Source: Pratylenchus scribneri
Lineage: Eukaryota > Nematoda > Chromadorea > Rhabditida > Pratylenchidae
Length of the DNA: 64,000 bases
Reading direction: 5' to 3'
NCBI GenBank assembly: GCA_030063045.1
Contig: JAQSEB010000169.1
Span: forward strand, 388,997 to 452,996
Below are positions 45,714 through 57,267 of this stretch, piece after piece. Under the pieces are notes generated by a model that had not been told where the DNA came from, did not search any database, and saw nothing but the letters and a program-made list of their open reading frames with translations. Position 1 is the stretch's first letter, and every line of letters starts with the position of its first letter. A program made the position numbers and the translations under genes.

Positions 45714-45999
45714 GATGCTTAACTATCAAACATTTATATGAAGAAAATGGAAGTATGGACTATTGGTCCATTAAATATTGTTTGATCAAACAAAAAATTG
45801 CATCAAATAAAATTTGATGAAAAAAAGTATGGACAGAATCGTCAAATATTTGAAGTAAAATATTTGATCAAACATTTTTAAGGAAAAAGTTTGATCAAAC
45901 ATCCGAAGTATGGACATGGCCTCAATGCTGAGAATGGGGAAATATTAGAGACTGGGGTATTAAAAGAGAATTTACGGTTCCAGCCGAGCTCTATAAGCA

Positions 46000-47570
46000 T
46001 AAAATTAAATCAAAAAATTATCCTGGCGTATGGATCGTATGAAAATTCGTTAATACAACCAAAAAAATTACTGAAAACTTTTTTTTTTTGTTTAATATTT
46101 TTACCTAGAATTAATTGATAATTTAAAAATTTATTTTATGAAAAGACTCTTTTTCTCATTCATAATTTCAATAGTATAGTAACACGTCATTTATTTGGAA
46201 TGGGATTTGAGAAAATGGCATTTTGCATGGCATCTCATTGGTCATTTGAAATTGAAGATAATTATTATGGAATGGGGCAATATTGAATTGGGATTCTCTA
46301 TTTTTTAATTTCATTCAAATCAAATAATAAATTAAGTAAAAATTATTCAAATCACAATTGAAGATTAAAATGAATTGTCAAAAAGTTTGGGAAATTTGCA
46401 TGGGGCAAAATTGATATATTTCGGCATTTCATTTATAATTATCATCGGCATTTTTGAGTGATTTCTGATTTATGCTTCCCATATTCATCTTTCTTTAATT
46501 TCATAAAAAGAATATTGGGAATTCCCAATTCTACTATATTTGATTCTTTCTATGAATTACCGAACATATTATTTTTTCAAATAAATTGAAATAATCGATG
46601 ATCAATGCTATCTTAAAACACTTTAAATTTTATAAGACTGCATATTGTTAATATTTTTAATTTAAGCAATAATCATTTCATCATTTTAGCTATCATATGC
46701 ATAGGTTTTTTTTTAAAAAATATTTTACAAAAGTTTAATAAAATGCTACTTTCTAATTATACCCGAGCAAATTTTCCCTCCCCCAAATTATCTTATAAGT
46801 TAGCCCCAAAATTGGTCAACCTTAAAATACCTAAAAGCATGTTTTTCATTACCTATTTTACAATCAAATATGAATATAAAATATCTTCAAATCTTCTCGG
46901 GGATAATTAACAATTATTTTCAATTTCATTTTTAAAAATTTTCCATGATGAATGGGAATATATTTTAAATTATTAAGACAAATTCTGTTTTTTGATTAAA
47001 ATTACATTTTAATCATAATTATTTAATAGAATTTAACTATTTTAGATCAATAAAAGTAAAAATTATAGTAACCAAAATTCAAAAAATGTTACGAATGAGA
47101 ATTCGATGCAAAAACTGTGGATTTTTTTGTGAGTTTATCAAAAATATAATTTTATTTTTATTTTTTTGATTTTCATTCAGTTACAAAAAATGATCGAATT
47201 TATAATGTCTGCCGTATTTTTGGATCCAGCGTTATTATTGGAGCGGCCTTGGGCATTGCTCTCACTTTGGTTTGCCCAAATCCACTATTCGGTGCCGTCG
47301 TTGTGGCTAGTGGATTACTCTCATTCTCGTGCATATCCATTCTTGATTTTGTGAACAACAACAAGGGTTGTCCCATTTGCGGATTCATCGATGGCGTGGA
47401 TGTGGTAAGCGATATAGATTTTATGACGAGATTTAAAAAAATTTTAAATCCAGAAATTTGTTCCAAAAAATGTATTTAAAATTATGAAATTATATGTTAC
47501 AGCGAATAATGGAAATCTGCATATTTCCGGAAAAACGCAAGCAATTGGGTAAGCGAACTTTGGAAATCTC
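46000..47570. repeat. Segmental duplication, copy 1
   Basis: The sequence from about ATGGATCGTATGAAAATT (46029) through the LITAF-like gene's second exon is repeated in direct orientation at about 53640-54850. Shared blocks include GGGAAATTTGCATGGGGCAA, TTGATATATTTCGGCATTTC, and the whole promoter and first two exons of the gene. Confidence 0.7.
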
Positions 47571-48865
47571 GGCTTCTTGACATCGTACAGACTCAAGATT
47601 AGGCTCATTCGACTCGTCATAGTCGATTTACTTTATGAAATTTCAGTTTCAGACATCCCTAACCCCTAGCCTTAACCCTACCCTAACACTAGAACCAATG
47701 CCGCCCCTACCAGGGCTGGGTATCGTATCGTATATCGTTATCGTATATCGTGAAATATCATGTTTTTGGCACATATCGTTTATCGTTATCGTCTATCGTT
47801 TTTCCGGGATTATCGTGCGAAATACACCCCCTAAAAATGACTTTTCGGAAGAAAAATTTTTTTGATTTTTTGAGGACAAAGCCATTTTTTGCTTGAATTT
47901 TTCCTTGGCAGGGCCATTTTTTGCTTGAATTTTTCCTTGGCAGGGCCATTTTTGGCTTGAATTTTTCCTTGGCAGGGCCATTTTTTGCTTGAATTTTTCC
48001 TTGGCAGGGCCATTTTTTGCTTGAATTTTTCCTTGGCAGGGCCATTTATGGCCTGAATTTTCCCCTGGCGGGGCCATTTTTAACTTAAAAATTTCCCTCG
48101 ACGAGGCCATTTTTTGGTAATTATATTCGGCCATAGCCCAAAACTTGGCTTTATAATTAAAATTTTATGCAATTTTTGTATCGATCATTTAAAATAATAA
48201 AAAAGTACAAAAAATTAGAAATCTGGCCCTTCTTCCCTCATCAGATAATTTTGGCTAAATGCTAAAGCCCTGCTGGACTATTAGCTGCTTTTAATCAGGC
48301 TTTTTGTTTTTTTAAACAGCTAGACAATATTTTATTAATTTAAGAAAGGGTTTGAAAATTGTAAACGTTAAAAAAATTTCTTTTTCATCAGCACTATTAA
48401 AAACTTTTGTTTTTAATTACTTAGAAAAAAAATTTTAAAATTAATCGTTATCGTTATCGTTTATCGTGAAATATCGTGTTTTTGGCCCATTTTTTTATCG
48501 TATCGTAATCGTGATCGTGTTTTGGAAACCTATCGTTTATCGTTATCGTGTATCGTTTTTTATTTTTCGATTTTGCCCAGCCCTGGCCCCTACCCTAACC
48601 CTAGCCCCTATTTCGGTCTGTAATAGAAATTTCATAGACTAAATCGACCATGCTGTGAGTCGAATGAGCCCACTCTATAGAGTCTATACGACCCCTAGAA
48701 GCAGAGTTTTCCGAAATTCGCTAACCCAAATGGCTAGCGAATTTCCGGAAATCCAATATTTGCTATAACATATATAATTTAATTAATTAATTTTGGATTA
48801 ATAAACTATAAAATTAATTTTTTTTTAATTCTTTTTTTTTTAATTTCTGCTAATTTCAGTTATGA
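47086..48865 (+). CDS. LITAF-like small membrane protein, copy 1 (90 aa)
   Basis: Exons 47086-47128, 47181-47404 and 48860-48865 (phases 1, 0). The N-terminal RCKNCGF gives the first C-x2-C knuckle. A long hydrophobic stretch follows (VIIGAALGIALTLVCPNPLF, then GAVVVASGLLSFSCISI), and the C-terminal GCPICGF gives the second. Two CxxC knuckles separated by a membrane-embedded hydrophobic segment are the hallmark of the LITAF domain, a zinc-binding monotopic domain on endosomal and lysosomal membranes. The last exon would encode only Leu and stop (TTA TGA), as in the sister copies. The second intron contains a palindromic MITE with a hAT element nested in it. Confidence 0.65.
47495..48775. mobile_element. 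Palindromic MITE (copy 2) interrupted by a hAT element
   Basis: The arms match those at 1.73-2.07 kb: CATCGTACAGACTCAAGATT, GGCTCATTCGACTCGTCATA and GTCGATTTA on the left, with inverse blocks TCGACCATGCTGTGAGTCGA and GAATGAGCCCACTC on the right. The ends read ATGTTACAGCGAATA and, reversed, ATGTTATAGCAAATA. The loop has been invaded by the hAT element 47711-48585. Confidence 0.7.
47703..48593. mobile_element. 875-bp hAT-type element, nested
   Basis: The body is 47711-48585 with ends CAGGGCTGGGTATCG and CGATTTTGCCCAGCCCTG. Perfect target duplication GCCCCTAC at 47703-47710 and 48586-48593. Subterminal regions are iterated TATCGT motifs. The centre holds about five 32-bp tandem copies (TTTTTTGCTTGAATTTTTCC plus TTGGCAGGGCCA). 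No transposase. Confidence 0.88.
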
Positions 48866-49150
48866 GGTGTGCCCAATTTTCGATGCTCTATTAATGAATT
48901 TTGGACTTTATGAATTGATGGATTTTTGATTTTATTCTGTTAAATTATTCAAATGTTAATTTGTAAAATTTGCATTGGAATAAATTTAAATATTTCACCA
49001 TTTCATTTTGTAAACTCATAAAACATTTTGATTTGATTTTTTCTTTTTTTTTTTCAAATAATTTCTTTTCGGTGGGCAATTAGTGGTGGATTTGATAGAG
49101 CTTATTAGGGAATTAAGAAAATGCAATAAAAAATTCTATTAAATTTCACT
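48866..49150. other. Short intergenic stretch
   Basis: 3' flank of the LITAF-like gene; nothing else seen. Confidence 0.4.
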
Positions 49151-49159
49151 TTGCTCGGA

Positions 49160-49860
49160 GCTATGGGTCCATAAAATCAGGACTGGGGGAATTAATAGAG
49201 GGAGGCTTTTTAATAGAGATAATACCATAATTTCCATCAAATTATTATTTATAGAGGAGGGGTTTAATAGAGGTAATACGGTATAATTTCCATCATTATT
49301 ATATTATAGAGGAGGGGTTTAATAGAGGTAATATGGTATAATTTCCATCATTATTATATTATAGAGGAGGGGTTTAATAGAGGTAATACTATAATTTCCA
49401 TCAAATTATTATTTATAGAGGAGGGGTTTAATAGAGGTAATACGGTATAATTTCCATCATTATTATATTATAGAGGAGGGGTTTAATAGAGGTAATATGG
49501 TATAATTTCCATCAAATTATTATATTAATAGAGGGAGGCTTTTTAATAGAGGTAATACGGTATAGCCATAATTTCCATCAAATTATTATATTAATAGAGG
49601 GAGGCTTTTTAATAGAGGTAATACGGTATAGCCATAATTTCCATCAAATTATTATATTAATAGAGGGAGGCTTTTTAATAGAGGTAATACGGTATACCCA
49701 TAATTTGCATCAAATTATTATATTAATAGAGGGAGGCTTTTTAATAGAGGTAATACGGTATAGCCATAATTTCCATCAAATTATTATTTATAGAGGAGGG
49801 GTTTAATAGAGGTAATACGGTATAATTTCCATCAAATTATTATATCATAGTATAGTTACT
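49160..49860. repeat. Minisatellite with 55-66-bp units
   Basis: About ten copies built on TTTAATAGAGGTAATACGG and ATAATTTCCATCAAATTATT, in two length variants (with TAGAGGAGGGG or with AGAGGGAGGCTTTT). It lies downstream of the ONECUT gene's 3' end. Confidence 0.85.
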
Positions 49861-50071
49861 TCATGTTGGAATACAAATCTTCAGACTTTTTAGGAAATTA
49901 ATTAGTTAATAGAAAATGCTTTTAATGAATTATTAACAAAAAAAATGCAGCAAAATATATTAAAATGTTCAAAATGTTCATTTATATTTTATTTATTATT
50001 ACTCAATTCATTTAATTTCCATTTTTCATTCCTTCATTCTCGATCCTCTGAATTCAATTTATTTTTGTCGT

Positions 50072-53000
50072 TCACTGTTTTCTTCCCAAACTGCTCTGTG
50101 GCTGTTGATTCCCAATAATTGTTTGACTGATGGCCGGCGCATATTGCAATTTTCTGGCGGCATAGGCAATGCTTCTTCCCACGACTTCATCAACAGTTTG
50201 ATCAATGTGACTGAGATTTGAGGAGGCGGATGTACTACTAGTTTGATGAGAAATTGAAGATGATTTGTTCCGCCGGTTTGTTGGCAAATTGTGTTGTTGT
50301 TGTTGGTGTTCATCGAGCATTTGATGTTTTTGGGCGGTTGGGGATGAATCCGGTGGAGGAGGTGTTATTGTGCGAATCTAAAAGTGTAAATAATTAATTC
50401 AAAAACATTTGAACACGAAAATTTACTGGAATTCATAATTTTTTACATTCCATAAATTAATTTTTCCCTTTGTGAATTTTCTTCAAAATATTTAAGTATT
50501 TTTGTTTTCCTTTTCCCCTTTTTCTTCAATAGATTTCTGTACTACAATAAAAACATTTCATTTGAATTTGAGAACTTGTACATTCTTCATCTACTGACTG
50601 AATTTATTTTATTGCATTTTTTATAATAATTTATTTATCCCAATTATAATTTTAAAACAAACTTGCTGGTGTGGAGCCGGTTCATCACCAAGTCCATTTC
50701 CATTTCGGGAGCGTCTACGCGCATTCATGAAAAAATTGCAAACCGTTGATATGTCCAGCCTGAGGTGTTCCGCAATTGTTTGCTGCATTTCGCGACTAGG
50801 GTGTTGTGTTTCTTTGAAAATTGCCTAAAATTTGAATTAGTTTAAATTCAACATTTCGAATTTATTTTTATTTATGTTAGTCTATGTCCATACTTTTTGA
50901 GTAAACTTTGTTTCTTTCCTGAAACTTTGTTGCCGAAACTTTTGCTTCCGGTACAAATTTCATGTTCCGTCCATCCTTTTGTTTCCTTAGCAAATCTAGG
51001 CAAACTTTTACTAAGGAAGTTTCTTTTATTTTGTTGTTGATATTTACTTTAATGAAAGTTGCTTGTTTCCCGATGTTTCCTATTTCGCCCAAAATTTTGG
51101 AAAAGTTTTTTTGAGGAGGAAACTTTTTGATATAATATAATATTTTTCACAATTAATCATTTGCTGCCACTGGGATTCGAACCAGTGACCTCTGACCTCC
51201 ATGAAACGCATGTATTTACCAACTGAGCTCTAGGTGACTTCCCCCCGGCCAAGCTTTAAAACTTTATGGGACTGTTTGATCGGGAAACTTTGTTTCCGGA
51301 AACTTTCCTCTGGAAACAAATTTCCGGAAACTTTGTACATGGCCTTACTTCTAATGTCCTTTTTTGAATATCGTTGAACACCAATCTAGGTCGCTTTTGT
51401 GCTTGCCCATCATCGGAAGCAGTAGTGCTCTTTCGTCTTTGCTTATGATGATTTGAATTCTGTGCCGGAGTTGGAGGTGGAATCACATTCGACGGCATTG
51501 GTTCTGAATTAAATATTTAATGGTACTTTTCTATTAAGGGGGGGGGGGGGGGAGGGTGCACCGTAAAATTTATTATTCTGCCTCCCTTTTTTATATTAAA
51601 GAATATTTAATTAAATAGAAGACCGACTCTAAACCGGTTTTTACCCAACTCTAAACCATACATACCCCTATATATCCTAGTAAAAAGTAAAAACCCATCT
51701 GGTCCTACCCAAACCTAACCCTAAATATGGTTTGCCTAAATCCCTAAAGATGTTTTTGGGTAGGATGGGGTGAGGTTATGGTAGATCTGAAGGGTTTTTG
51801 GGTATGGTAGGGTTAGATTTAAAGTAGGTAGTTTAGATTTTTAAAGTTTAGAATTGTTGCCTCCCGTACTGTTTTTCAGTCCTCTTAGTATCAGAGGAGG
51901 CATACTAACAAATTTTACGGTGCCAATGCCAACCCCCATTAATAGAATGCTTGTATTAATTTACCTTTGAGCATATCCAAAATATTCAGGCGAGTAGGCA
52001 ATGGTTGTTGTAGCCAATTGTACATTCTTTTGAATGTTTCTCTTCCCGCCGATTTGAGGGAATTCCAAGGTTTTGGATTGCGTAAAAGATCCGAAAGTGT
52101 CCCCTGAGTGCGGCACAAAATTCGTTCGGCAAATATTGCTTGAGGAATCGAATGTTGCTAAAAAAATGGAAAATAATCATTAAAAATGTGGCAAGAAAAC
52201 CTTCAATTCATATGCAACTCTTTTGCATAAATCCTTTGTGTCAATATAAATTTCATCACCAATTTCGGCATTCAATGGGTCATTTTGATCATTAACTAAG
52301 AAAATGTATTTTCGATTAACTAAGAAAAATGTGTTTTCGGACTAACTAAGGAAAATGTGTTTTCGATTAACTAAGAAAAATGTGTTTTCGATTAACTAAG
52401 AAAAATGTGTTTTCGACTAACTAAGGAAAATATGTTTTCGATTAACTAAGAAAAATATGTTTTCGATTAACTAAGAAAAATGTGTTTTCGATTAACTAAG
52501 AAAAATGTGTTTTCGATTAACTAAGAAAAATGTGTTTTCGATTAACTAAGAAAAATGTGTTTTCGATTAACTAAGAAAAATGTGTTTTCGAGATTAACTA
52601 AGAAAAATGTGTTTTCGACTAACTAAGAAGAATGTGTTTTCGATTAACTAAGAAAAATGTGTTTTCGATTAACTAAGAAAAATGTGTTTTCGATTAACTA
52701 AGAAAAATGTGTTTTCGATTAACTAAGAAAAATGTGTTTTCGAGATTAACTAAGAAAAATGTGTTTTCGACTAACTAAGAAGAATGTGTTTTCGATTAAC
52801 TAAGAAAAATGTGTTTTCGATTAACTAAGAAAAATGTGTTTTCGATTAACTAAGAAAAATGTGTTTTCGATTAACTAAGAAAAATGTGTTTTCGAGATTA
52901 ACTAAGAAAAATGTGTTTTCGACTAACTAAGAAGAATGTGTTTTCGATTAACTAAGAAAAATGTGTTTTCGACTAACTAAGGAAAATATGTTTTCGATTA

Positions 53001-53511
53001 ACTAAGAAAAATGTGTTTTCGATTAACTAAGAAAAATGTGTTTTCGGACTAACTAAGGAAAATGTGTTTTCGATTAACTAAGAAAAATGTGTTTTCGATT
53101 AACTCAGTTACGGAAAATTCGTTTATTAAATTTAATTTTTATCATTTAAACCATTTTTTTGCAGTAGTATATTACCTGAACCAATTGAATTATTTTTGTC
53201 AATGTTATTTGCATTTTGGGAAGCCAAACATTGTTCTTCTGGCTGATGATTTTGTTGTGTTGATTTTCGTGAGTCGGATGAGCGTGATCCGGATTGTATT
53301 TGATGAATTATGTGCTGTTGTCTAGGCATTTGGTGGACAATAAAACGGATTTGCGGTCTTGTTTGTTGGTTTTGAATATTTGGCGAAGCCTAAATGAATA
53401 TAATGGAAATAAAAATAATTTTTTAAGTTTTAAACACACCGAATCATTGGAAAGTGAAGCAGCGATTTCAACATTGCTAATAAGTGTCGGCGGTTTTTCA
53501 GCATTTGCCAT
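50072..53511 (-). CDS. ONECUT-class CUT-homeodomain transcription factor
   Basis: DNA-binding regulator of the HNF6/ONECUT class. Exons 53511-53440, 53389-53176, 52295-52201, 52157-51965, 51503-51349, 50824-50663 and 50377-50072 join with matching phases to 398 aa. Exons 1-2 are Gln/Ser/Asn-rich and disordered. Exons 3-4 carry the CUT domain: IDTKDLCKRVAYELK, HSIPQAIFAERILCRTQGTL, SDLLRNPKPWNSLKSAGRET and FKRMYNWLQQP. Exons 5-6 carry the homeodomain: KRPRLVFNDIQKRTLEAIFK, HPSREMQQTIAEHLRLDIST and VCNFFMNARRRSRNG, with the ONECUT-typical Phe-Met before N-A-R-R-R. Exon 7 is a Gln/Ser/Pro tail. The order and single CUT domain fix the class. Intron 2 is filled by a minisatellite that abuts the acceptor of exon 3; intron 5 contains a SINE-like element. 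Confidence 0.92.
50880..51355. mobile_element. MITE/SINE-like element with tRNA-derived centre in ONECUT intron 5
   Basis: Left end region TATGTCCATACTTTTTGAGT, right end region (reversed) AGGCCATGTACAAAGTTTCC. Iterated GGAAACTTTGTTTCC motifs lie on both sides. The centre (51164-51239, minus strand) is tRNA-like, with GAGCTCAGTTGGTAAATAC (box A) and CTGGTTCGAATCCCAG (box B and T-stem). No clear target duplication was found, so its mode of mobility is unresolved. Confidence 0.5.
52292..53108. repeat. 25-bp minisatellite filling ONECUT intron 2, each unit a copy of the 3' splice site
   Basis: About 32 copies of GATTAACTAAGAAAAATGTG plus TTTTC. Read on the gene's strand, every unit ends TTTTTCTTAG|TTAAT, the same sequence as the acceptor of exon 3 (CTTAG|TTAATGATC at 52295). 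A higher-order period (a unit with CGAGATTAAC, then CGACTAACTAAGAAGAAT) recurs three times near 52590, 52745 and 52895. Confidence 0.9.
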
Positions 53512-53639
53512 TCGTTTAGTTTAAAAATAAGTTTAATTTTTAAATCTAAAAAAACGAAATATATATTTTACTGTCAATTTCTGAAATCTGTGGCTAATAT
53601 AAAAAGTTAATATAAGCATACATTTATGAAAAATAATTA

Positions 53640-54850
53640 TAATGGAGCATGGATCGTATGAAAATTAAATAATGTAGTCTGTACTGTACTCTAAAAATGA
53701 AGAAAAAATGAAGCAAATTATTGAAAAACTAACTCCTGCTGCTGTTTGCTTAAGAGGCTAGAATTAATTGATAATTTAAAAATATATTTAATGAATACTC
53801 TTTCCTATCCATAATTTCAATATATAATAAAGTCATCATTTGTTTTGGAATGGGATTTGAGAAAATGGCATTTGGCACGGCATCGCATCGGTCATTTGAA
53901 ATCGATGAAGGAAGGCAATATGAATTGGGCAATTTCTTCTACATTTTTAATTTCATTTACCTTTATCAAAGAATTAATGAAGAATAATTTAATTCAGTCA
54001 CAATTGAAGATTTGAATTGTCAAAAACTTTGGGAAATTTGCATGGGGCAAATTGATATATTTCGGCATTTCATTTATAATTCCCATCGGCATTTTGATTC
54101 ATTTATGCTTCCCATTCAAATTCAACTTTCATTAATTCATAAAATGAAATGCCCAATTCTACTATATTTGATTCTTTCTATGAAATATGAATAAGCGAAC
54201 ATATTATTTTTTCAAAAAATTTCAATGATCAATGCTCAATATCATTTTACCATTTTAAATTTTCTTAACCACATATTGTTAATATTTTTATTTTTGCAAT
54301 AAACATTTTAGTATCTTAGCTATTATATGTATGACATAGGCATTCTTTCCGAAAATGTTTGCCTAAAATATAAATATTAAATGTATGAAAAGGATTAATA
54401 TATTTTTAAATTATTAAGCAAATTCAGTTTTTATTTTAAAATAAAATTTTAATCACAATTTCTTAATGGAATTTTAGTCATTTTAGATCAATAAAAGTAA
54501 AATTTATAGTAGTCAAACTTCGAATAAATGTTGCGAATGAGAATTCGTTGCAGAAACTGTGGCTTTTATTGTGCGTTTACTAATTTTATAATTTTATATT
54601 TGATTTTCATTCAGTTACAAAAAATGATCGAATTTATAATGCCTGCAACATATTTGGAACCAGTATTATTATTGGAGCGGCTTTGGCCGTTTCTCTCAGT
54701 TTGGTTTGCCCAACTCCACTATTCGGTGTCGCCCTTGTTGTCAGTGGTTTAGTGTCCTTGGTTTCATTCATGACTTTATGAACAACAAAAAGGGTTGCCT
54801 CAATTGTGGGTTCGTCTTCGTCGATGGCTGAATGTGGTGAGTGATTTAAA
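53640..54850. repeat. Segmental duplication, copy 2
   Basis: Direct copy of about 46000-47570, shorter through deletions. Contains the decayed LITAF-like gene. It lies on the other side of the ONECUT gene. Confidence 0.7.
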
Positions 54851-55014
54851 TTTATAATGAGATTTACAAAAATTTAAAATCCAAGGATTTTTGAAAATAA
54901 TTAAAATTAAAAAATATTCCCTTTATTTAATAAATTATTTAAATTTAGAATAAAAACTATTAATTTTTGCATTAGTTATTAAATTTTAATTTGTACTAAT
55001 TTCAGTTATGAGAT
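54528..55014 (+). pseudogene. LITAF-like copy 2, frameshifted
   Basis: Exon 1 54528-54570 (MLRMRIRCRNCGFY) and exon 2 from about 54616 follow copy 1 residue by residue up to LVCPTPLFGVALVVSGLVSL. A frame change then produces an early stop. The second knuckle (GCLNCGF) survives in another frame and is followed by a TGA. The final TTATGA exon (acceptor near 55005) is still present. Clear decay of a duplicate. Confidence 0.7.
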
Positions 55015-55988
55015 GTGCCCAATTTCCGATGCTCTATTAATGAATTTTGGCCATGATAAATGGATTATCTTATTTGATTTTGTTGTTAAATTCTTCAAAA
55101 TGTTTATTTGGAAAATTTATATTTGAATAAAATTAAAAATTTTCTAAATATTTTTTTTTATAAATCTCAAAATTTTGATTTGATTTTTTTCTTTTTTTAA
55201 TTATAAAAATAAGTTAATGTTAAATTCTATATTGACCTTTAATCCCCTTCATAAATCTTGAATCTTGAGTAATATTCTTCTAAAATTGCAATGCCCAATT
55301 GTCAAATCCCAATTTAGGACTTGAATAAAACTGTCCAAAATATACTCAAATTTCTCCAAATAATTCCAAATAATTCCCTCGAATTAATTCAATGTAAATC
55401 CAATGGGGGGGAAGGGGTATTTTATCAGAATCCGTATTTTGGGTCAACGGAGTGGATGTTCTCCGGGGAAATATGAGTCTATGAAAATTACAAAATTATG
55501 AAATTGTTGGACGATCAAGGCTGGCTGGATTAAAAGTTGGACTGATGGCTAGGAATGGAAAAGTGAACAACAAAGTGGGGGAATTAAAATCATTTTAAAG
55601 GCATAAAAAGATGGGGAGGAAATGGGGCGTGGGAAATTATCTTTTGAAGAAAAAATTCGCAGGATGCGACACAATGCCATAAAGAACTTTTCTTTCTCTC
55701 TGCAATTGACTGATGAAGAAGTTACAATCTTAATTATCCAGCAGCCTTATCATTTTCCCCAATTGTTGCATCCCTAATTTTTGTAACATTTCTACCAATT
55801 AAAAATGATATAGTAGACTGTTTCTTTCTATTATACAAAGAATAAATAAGTCACTATCATAAATCACATCAGTTATTTATTTAAATTATATTTTAAATTA
55901 TCATTAAATTAAAATATTTACTAACAGTAAATTTAAGCTAATATTTTATTTACTTACATCAATAAAAAATTTTCTCAAAGCAAATAAA
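55015..55988. other. Intergenic stretch between two LITAF-like genes
   Basis: AT-rich; no gene or repeat supported. Confidence 0.45.
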
Positions 55989-56569
55989 ATGGTGAGAGTT
56001 CGATGCCCAAATTGCAAACATTATGGTAATAATTCGTTTTTCTTTATTTTATTACAAAATAAATTCTTTAATTTTCTTGCAGACACAAAAGAAGAACCTG
56101 AAAAAGCCTGTGACCTCTTTATGGGCACATTAGCAATTGTGGCTATTGGCGCTCTTCTCTGTGTTCCTTTCTTTTTCGTCAAAAATTTTATAACACTCTT
56201 AGCATTGGGAATTGGTGGCTTTCTCACTGTCTTTTTTTTATCTTGTATGCCGTTTGTTTTGATTCAAAATTGGTGTATCTCGACGAAGCGATTAGTATGG
56301 AGCTGCCCCAATTGCGATTACACCCCTGGCGTGGATCGTGTGAGTGATTAAATTTTATAATTATTTTAATTAATAATGCTGATACTAAGACCCGGACAAT
56401 GATGCTAAATGTAAAAATTAAAATTATAAATAGTGTATTTACAATTTATCCTTCTAAAAATTAAAAAAAATCTATTAAATTTTAATAAGAAAATTAGTGC
56501 AAATTTGAAATTAATTAAATAAAAAATTAATTTATTTCCATTTTAATTTTAAATTTAATTCAGCTATGA
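55989..56569 (+). CDS. LITAF-like small membrane protein, copy 3 (99 aa)
   Basis: Exons 55989-56025, 56083-56339 and 56564-56569 (phases 1, 0). MVRVRCPNCKHY gives the first CPxC knuckle. Two hydrophobic runs follow (LAIVAIGALLCVPFFFV; LLALGIGGFLTVFFLSCMP). WSCPNCDYTPGVD then gives the second CPxC knuckle with the family's small C-terminal motif. The last exon encodes only Leu and stop (CTA TGA). Compared with vertebrate LITAF it lacks the Pro-rich N-terminal tail and the His before the second knuckle. Probably an endolysosomal membrane protein; the role is inferred from the family. Confidence 0.72.
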
Positions 56570-57267
56570 GCCAGCAGTTTCTATAATGCTCCATTTAATC
56601 AAGCTTGGATGAAGAAAAAAAAAATGATGAATGAATGATATTATTTTTTAGTTAAATTGCTGTTAATAATTATAAATATTAGAGTAAATGAAATGTCAAA
56701 TATAGGTAATCGATATTGCTGAATATGATGGTGATATAGTTTTGCATTTGGTTCAAATCATATGCAGCTGGGCCCTAAATAATGGCCAAGTTTGAAGATG
56801 CTGGATTTGATTTTGGATAAAATGAGTGCGCCCGAGCTAGTATTAATCAGTTATAGGTTCGATGGCCCTAAAAAATTTTTCTAAACAGTAAAATGAAATT
56901 TTGGAGGGTCAAAAAATTTTCGAAACCGAAAAACAAAATTTCAATGCCAAAAATTATCGAAAATCGACATCAAAACGAAAAATCGAAACTCGAACCCATC
57001 CCTGGTATTCATATAAAGAAGAGGAAGATAAAAAATTTAATTCGGAAAAGAACAATTTAGATAGGAATAAAAATCTGATATAAAAGCCGCAGAATATTTT
57101 ATATTTTATTTTGAATAAATCAAATGCTAATAAATTTGAATCCGGCAGATAAATATATTTGTCGTGGCATGGCATTATAATAATAATAATAGATTTAACT
57201 TTCAAAATTATAAAAATATTTTATCGGCAATTTCAGATGTAAACAAAAATTAAATGAGGAAAAATAA
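56570..57267. other. Intergenic stretch
   Basis: Includes AAAACGAAAAATCGAAA-like runs near 56920-57000. No gene supported. Confidence 0.45.

Noticed and set aside
47758..48134. Overlapping frames reading KNGPAKEKFKQK and similar
   Set aside because: A 32-bp repeat that cycles through three frames inside a hAT element; not a protein.
47660..48605. CCCTAACCC-like telomere motifs
   Set aside because: Irregular and few, lying in the loop of the palindromic MITE; not a telomeric array.
52292..53108. CRISPR-like regular array
   Set aside because: Units are contiguous with no unique spacers, in a eukaryotic intron; it is a minisatellite.
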